In this document: positions 59,825-64,000 of the stretch, one piece after another
Layout: each line of letters begins with the position of its first letter
Position numbering within the stretch: the stretch's first letter is position 1
NCBI GenBank assembly: GCA_963643035.1
Contig: CAVIKO010000005.1
Coordinates: 1-64,000 of the forward strand
DNA from: UMGS1696 sp963643035
Lineage (GTDB): Bacteria; Bacillota; Clostridia; Oscillospirales; CAG-272
Length of the DNA stretch: 64,000 nucleotides
Reading direction: 5' to 3'
Notes under the pieces: model-generated
Told to the model about the DNA's origin: nothing
The model's database searches: none
The model's input: the letters and a program-made list of their open reading frames with translations, nothing else
Position numbers and translations under genes: made by a program

Positions 59825-61678
59825 ATGCGGAAAAAGTGGATGTATTGGAGCTGCGGCGCGGCGATCTTTGCGCTCGGACTTGTCCTGGAACGGCTTGCCA
59901 ACGCGCGGTTCAGCGTGCTATGGTGGATCGGAACCGGGCTGCTTGCGGCCTCTTATCTCTTTATCGGATGGAAGGTGCTGTGGAAAGCGGCGCGGAACAT
60001 TCTGCATGGACAGATTTTCGACGAAAACTTCCTCATGACCATTGCCTCGGTAGGTGCGGTCTGCATCGGCGAGGTAGAAGAAGCGGCGGCGGTCATGCTC
60101 TTTTACCAGCTCGGCGAGCTGTTTGAAGACATGGCAGTTCGCAAATCCCGCGGTTCGCTGAAGGAGCTGATGGCACTCTGTCCGGACGTGGCACACGTGA
60201 TGGAGGACGGCACCGTCACCGATTATTATCCCGACAAAGTATCGGTAGGGAATGTAATCCTTGTGCAGCCGGGAGAGAAGATCCCGCTGGATGGTGTGGT
60301 TCTGACCGGATCATCGTCCGTAAACACCGCCGCGCTGACTGGGGAAAGCATGCCGCAGCCCGTGGAGGTCGGCGCGGAGGTCATGAGCGGATCCGTCAAC
60401 GAAAGCGGTGCACTCACAATCCGGGTCACAAAGCCCTACAGTGAATCGACGGTCGCAAAGATTCTGGAGATGGTAGAAAACGCGGCTTCCTCCAAGGCGA
60501 CCCCGGAGCGCTTCATCTCGAAATTTGCCGCAGTTTATACCCCCGTTGTTGTAATCGGTGCGGTGGTGCTTGCCATTCTGCCGCCAATACTCAAATGTGG
60601 CTCATTCACGGATTGGCTCTACCGTGCGCTGAACTTCCTCGTCGTGTCCTGTCCGTGTGCGCTGGTAATTTCGGTGCCGCTGTCCTATTTCTGCGCGATC
60701 GGCTCCGCGTCTCGTAAAGGGGTGCTGGTCAAGGGCGGCGTATACATGGAGCGGCTCGCGCATACCACCACCGCCGTATTCGACAAAACCGGTACGCTGA
60801 CCGAGGGAAAATTCACGGTATACGCTCTCCATCCGACTGCGGGTGTGACAGAAGATACACTTCTCACCATTGCCGCACGGACGGAAACCCTCTCGAACCA
60901 CCCGATTGCGCAATCGATCCGCGCTGCGTATGAGGCGAAGATCGGCACACTGCCCACGGAGATTCCGGAAACGACTGAAACAGCGGGTCACGGCATCGCG
61001 GCAGTGCTGGACAGCAAAACCGCCGTTGTCGGAAACGAAAAATCGATGACGGCGGCGGGACTTCCCTCGCCTGCTCCGGCAGAAACCGCCTATACCGCTG
61101 TCCATGTGGCGTACAACGGGCATTATCTCGGCTGGATTGAGCTGGCGGATCGTCCGAAGGAGAACGCAGCAGAGGCGATCCGTGCCCTCAAGGCGGAAGG
61201 CGTGACGAAAACCGTCATGCTCACCGGGGACAGACAGACGGTCGGCGATGCGGTGGGCAAGGAAATCGGACTGGATGAGGTACATGGTGGGCTTTTGCCG
61301 GACGACAAAGTACGCGCGTTTCAAAAGCTGCGGGAGGCATCGACCGGCAGCACTATGTACACCGGAGACGGCATCAACGACGCGCCGGTGCTTGCGATGG
61401 CGGATATTGGTGTAGCGATGGGTGGGATCGGCTCGGATGCCGCGATGGAAGCCGCCGACATGGTGATCCTGACGGACGATCTCGCCAGACTGCCGGACGT
61501 GATCCGACTCGCAAAAAAGACGATGCGGCTCGTCAAGGAGAACATCACGTTCGCGCTGCTCGTCAAGGCAGTGATCCTCGTACTGTCCGCTATCGGCTAT
61601 GGCAATCTGTGGCTCGCCGTATTCGCGGATGTCGGCGTGTCCGTGATCTGCATCATGAACGCGCTGCGGGCGAAATAA
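59825..61678 (+). CDS. heavy-metal P1B-type ATPase, CadA/ZntA-like
   Basis: A 617-aa metal-exporting ATPase. The actuator motif is LTGESMPQ, the transmembrane metal motif is SCPCAL, the phosphorylation site is DKTGTLTEG, the HP motif is SNHPIAQS, and the hinge is YTGDGINDAPVL. The C-terminal helix with FADVGVSVICIMNALR fits Zn/Cd/Pb-type rather than Cu-type pumps. It starts directly at the first membrane helices, without the N-terminal metal-binding domain of about 70-100 residues that many members have; that domain is encoded separately at 59476. AGAAAGAGG precedes the ATG. Confidence 0.94.
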   Translation: MRKKWMYWSCGAAIFALGLVLERLANARFSVLWWIGTGLLAASYLFIGWKVLWKAARNILHGQIFDENFLMTIASVGAVCIGEVEEAAAVMLFYQLGELFEDMAVRKSRGSLKELMALCPDVAHVMEDGTVTDYYPDKVSVGNVILVQPGEKIPLDGVVLTGSSSVNTAALTGESMPQPVEVGAEVMSGSVNESGALTIRVTKPYSESTVAKILEMVENAASSKATPERFISKFAAVYTPVVVIGAVVLAILPPILKCGSFTDWLYRALNFLVVSCPCALVISVPLSYFCAIGSASRKGVLVKGGVYMERLAHTTTAVFDKTGTLTEGKFTVYALHPTAGVTEDTLLTIAARTETLSNHPIAQSIRAAYEAKIGTLPTEIPETTETAGHGIAAVLDSKTAVVGNEKSMTAAGLPSPAPAETAYTAVHVAYNGHYLGWIELADRPKENAAEAIRALKAEGVTKTVMLTGDRQTVGDAVGKEIGLDEVHGGLLPDDKVRAFQKLREASTGSTMYTGDGINDAPVLAMADIGVAMGGIGSDAAMEAADMVILTDDLARLPDVIRLAKKTMRLVKENITFALLVKAVILVLSAIGYGNLWLAVFADVGVSVICIMNALRAK

Positions 61679-61682
61679 GAAG

Positions 61683-61765
61683 AAATCGAGTAGGAGGGGC
61701 CGAGAAACCCCGACCTCTCACACCACCGTGTGTACCGTTCGGTACACGGCACCGTTTTTTGCCGT
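61683..61765 (-). mobile_element. group II intron 3'-end remnant (domains V-VI)
   Basis: On the minus strand a hairpin GTGCCGTGTACC, loop GAAC, GGTACAC-ACGGTG (with a two-base AC bulge on the 3' side, as in domain V) is followed by GGTGTGAGAGGTCGGGG and CCCCTCCTACTCGAT, which matches from memory the domain VI and 3' end of bacterial group II introns. No reverse transcriptase or 5' part is present in the adjoining sequence. It ends five bases after the ATPase stop codon. The loop is not the usual GNRA, so it is probably inactive. Confidence 0.65.
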
Positions 61766-61850
61766 TCGGACTGCCGAGATCCTACAGAAGCGTGCGGCGA
61801 TTTATTTGGCAGAGCAACGGCACACCCTATAGAGCATTCATTCCATAAAA

Positions 61851-61894
61851 CACCCCCCGGAGCCATCCAGACAACGGATGTACTCCGGGGGGTT
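61851..61894. terminator. bidirectional terminator
   Basis: ACCCCCCGGAG (61852-61862) and CTCCGGGGGGT (61883-61893) form a perfect 11-bp stem with a 20-base loop; the minus strand continues GTTTTATGG and the plus strand TCTGTC. It lies between convergent genes. Confidence 0.75.
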
Positions 61895-61918
61895 CTGTCT
61901 ATTTCCGTTTCCGCTTCG

Positions 61919-64000
61919 TCACGCTGTAACGATCCCGGCGGCTTCACGGAATTCGGGGAGACGGGCGGCTTCCTCGCGCATCTTATACTTGAGAATCTTC
62001 CCGGCTGCGTTCATCGGGAACTCGTCCACGAACGTCACGTAGCGCGGCACCTTATGCTTTGCCATGTGCGTCATGACGTACTCCTTGATCTCCTCCGCGG
62101 TAACCGTTTCGCCCGGCTTCGGGATGACGCACGCCATGATCTCCTCACCGTACTGCTTATCCGGCACGCCGATGACCTGCACGTCCTTCACCTTCGGATA
62201 GGTATAGATAAAATCTTCAATCTCCTTCGGGTAGATGTTCTCGCCGCCGCGGATGATCATGTCCTTGATCCGTCCGGTGATCTTATAGTACCCATTCGGC
62301 AGACGGCGCGCAAGGTCGCCGGTATGGAGCCAGCCGTCCCGGTCGATGGCAGCCGCCGTCGCCTGGGGCATTTTGTAGTAGCCCTTCATGATATTATAGC
62401 CGCGCGCCACAAATTCGCCATCGCAGTTGTCTGGCAGATCCGCACCTGTTTCGGGATCAACGATCTTGCATTCCACGCCGAAGATCGCGCCGCCGACGGT
62501 ATTCACACGATCCTCGATGGAGTCCGTGGTCTTGGACATCGTGGTCGCAGGGGACGCTTCGGTCTGCCCATAGGTGATACAGATCTCGGACATGTGCATT
62601 TTTTCAATGACCTCCTTCATGACCTGGATCGGGCACGGAGAGCCTGCCATAATCCCGGTACGCATATGGGAGAAGTCCGTTTTCGCGAAATCCTTATGGC
62701 CGAGCATAGCAATGAACATCGTTGGCACCCCATGGAACGCTGTGATCTTCTCGCGGGTGATGCAGTCCAAACCCTTGGTCGGCGAGAACGCAGGGATCGG
62801 GGACATAGTGGTCCCGTGGGTGACGGATGCCGTCATGGCGAGAACCATACCGAAGCAGTGGAACATCGGCACCTGAATCATCATGCGGTCCGCGGTGGAC
62901 AAATCCATGCAGTCGCCAATCGCCTTGCCGTTGTTGACAACGTTATAGTGGGTGAGCATAACGCCCTTGGGAAATCCCGTAGTACCGGAGGTATACTGCA
63001 TATTGCATACATCGTGCTTATTGATCATGGCAGCACGGCGGTACACGACTTCCACGGGAGTTCTCTCGGCGTAGGAGAGCGCATCGTCCCAGGTCAGGCA
63101 GCCGGGTACACGGGACTCAACGGTAATGACGTTTCTGAGGAAGGGCAGACGGCGGCTATGGAGGGGCTTACCTGTCTCCAGCGTGGCAAGCTCGGGGCAT
63201 AATTCCTTTACGATGCCGATGTAATCGGAATCCTTATAGCCGTCGATCATGACGAGCGTATGGGTATCGGACTGGCGGAGGAGATATTCCGCCTCGTGGA
63301 TCTTATAGGCGGTATTGACAGTGACCAGAACCGCGCCGATCTTGACCGTTGCCCAGAAGGTGATATACCACGCAGGAACGTTGGTTGCCCAGATCGCCAC
63401 ATGGTCGCCCTGCTTGACACCGAGAGAGATAAGCGCACGGGCGAAGGTATCGACATCGTCGCGGAACTGCGGATAGGTGCGTGTATAGTCCAGGGTGGTA
63501 TAGCGGAAGGCATATTGATCAGGGAACTCCTCACAGATTCGGTCGAGAACCTGCGGGAAAGTGAGGTCGATGAGCTTTTCTTTTTCCCAGATGTACTTAC
63601 CATCGCCGCGGATAGAGGTCTGAAGCCGTTCGGGCTGATCGCCGTCATCAAGGAACTGGCTCATATAGTGTGCGAACTGAGGGAAAACGATACCAGCATC
63701 GGACAACTCGGGGGAATACTGTTTGAGCCATTCGAGGGAAATATAGCCCTCATAATTGACACTGCGCAGCGCATTCATGAACTGCTCAATGGGCAGATCA
63801 CCCTCGCCCATAATGCGGTAATGTACACCGGAGTCGTCTTTTACGGAGTCCTTGATATGGATATGCTTGATATACGCGCCGAGATTGCGGATGGTGGTTT
63901 CGGGATCCTCGTCATGGTAGCGGTAGGGATGGTGGAGATCCCACAGCGCGCCGACATTATCGCTGCCGACCGCCGCCAGCACGTCTGCGAGCCGTTTGGT
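61919..64000 (-). CDS. TIM-barrel / acyl-CoA synthetase fusion, 5' end beyond window
   Basis: The frame is open to the last base of the window, so the N-terminus is missing; 693 residues are visible. The first ~115 are the C-terminal half of a sugar isomerase/epimerase-like barrel (VGALWDLHHPYR, HIHIKDS, YISLEWL). From about residue 140 an AMP-binding ligase follows: YTSGTTGFPKGVML (P-loop), YGQTEASP, GWLHTGDLARR, RIKDMIIRGGENIYPKEIE and the C-terminal AAGKILKYKMRE with catalytic Lys. The ligase should adenylate a carboxylic acid and join it to CoA. The apparent GTG start at 63982 is internal. Confidence 0.9.
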   Translation of the reverse strand, partial: TKRLADVLAAVGSDNVGALWDLHHPYRYHDEDPETTIRNLGAYIKHIHIKDSVKDDSGVHYRIMGEGDLPIEQFMNALRSVNYEGYISLEWLKQYSPELSDAGIVFPQFAHYMSQFLDDGDQPERLQTSIRGDGKYIWEKEKLIDLTFPQVLDRICEEFPDQYAFRYTTLDYTRTYPQFRDDVDTFARALISLGVKQGDHVAIWATNVPAWYITFWATVKIGAVLVTVNTAYKIHEAEYLLRQSDTHTLVMIDGYKDSDYIGIVKELCPELATLETGKPLHSRRLPFLRNVITVESRVPGCLTWDDALSYAERTPVEVVYRRAAMINKHDVCNMQYTSGTTGFPKGVMLTHYNVVNNGKAIGDCMDLSTADRMMIQVPMFHCFGMVLAMTASVTHGTTMSPIPAFSPTKGLDCITREKITAFHGVPTMFIAMLGHKDFAKTDFSHMRTGIMAGSPCPIQVMKEVIEKMHMSEICITYGQTEASPATTMSKTTDSIEDRVNTVGGAIFGVECKIVDPETGADLPDNCDGEFVARGYNIMKGYYKMPQATAAAIDRDGWLHTGDLARRLPNGYYKITGRIKDMIIRGGENIYPKEIEDFIYTYPKVKDVQVIGVPDKQYGEEIMACVIPKPGETVTAEEIKEYVMTHMAKHKVPRYVTFVDEFPMNAAGKILKYKMREEAARLPEFREAAGIVTA

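Noticed and set aside
63980..63982. GTG as the start codon of the acyl-CoA synthetase fusion
   Set aside because: The frame continues upstream to the window edge with barrel-like residues (TKRLADVLAAV), so the gene begins outside.

Overview
The window looks like a chromosomal segment of an uncultured anaerobic Clostridia-type Bacillota, probably a gut or animal-associated carbohydrate degrader. The evidence is the Bacillus-like order yybS-gdpP-rplI-dnaB, a PerR plus reverse-rubrerythrin pair, lipoproteins with Thr/Glu-rich linkers, AGGAGG ribosome binding sites, and sigma-A promoters that mostly combine TTGACA or TTGCAT, 17 bases, then TATAAT or TATACT, often with an extended TGn. No rRNA, tRNA, CRISPR array, prophage or transposase was seen.

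Layout. (1) 54-14244, minus strand: a large transport cluster behind a roughly 680-nt leader. It encodes a 1055-aa solute-binding protein with two carbohydrate-binding-like domains, two separate permease pairs, an NHL/TPR/Yip1 membrane protein and a DUF5696 protein; a sugar isomerase-like protein and GreA follow. No ATPase or hydrolase is in the cluster. (2) 15490-21311: a cysteine desulfurase-like protein, a perfect 95-bp tandem array, a cation/proton antiporter, a ROK sugar kinase, a HAD phosphatase and a small membrane protein. (3) 21545-33416, minus strand: an orphan solute-binding lipoprotein, then dnaB, rplI, gdpP and yybS (the c-di-AMP/replication cluster), endonuclease III, a class B penicillin-binding protein, a second cysteine desulfurase and a small lipoprotein. 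(4) 33709-34812: perR and rubrerythrin. (5) 35307-41064: two more orphan solute-binding lipoproteins flanking a propeller-like protein and a PHP phosphoesterase. (6) 41404-46951: a TrpR-like regulator overlapping a methyltransferase, a possible wall-anchored carbohydrate-binding protein, glycerol kinase with a lipase, and a cytosolic parvulin. (7) 47098-51770, minus strand: a pectin/galactan-type gene set (GH28-like, SGNH esterase, small membrane protein, GH35). (8) 51940-64000: a membrane foldase, DUF362, MATE exporter with an alpha/alpha-barrel glycosidase and an EEP phosphatase, a split heavy-metal ATPase system, a group II intron remnant, and a TIM-barrel/acyl-CoA synthetase fusion cut by the window edge.

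The genes point to uptake and breakdown of complex plant glycans, with oxygen and metal defence. The most unusual items are the double-permease transport cluster with its structured leader, the 95-bp array with a related copy at the greA stop codon, and palindromic repeats sitting just upstream of the greA and dnaB start codons. Functions are read from motifs by eye; no database search was run.
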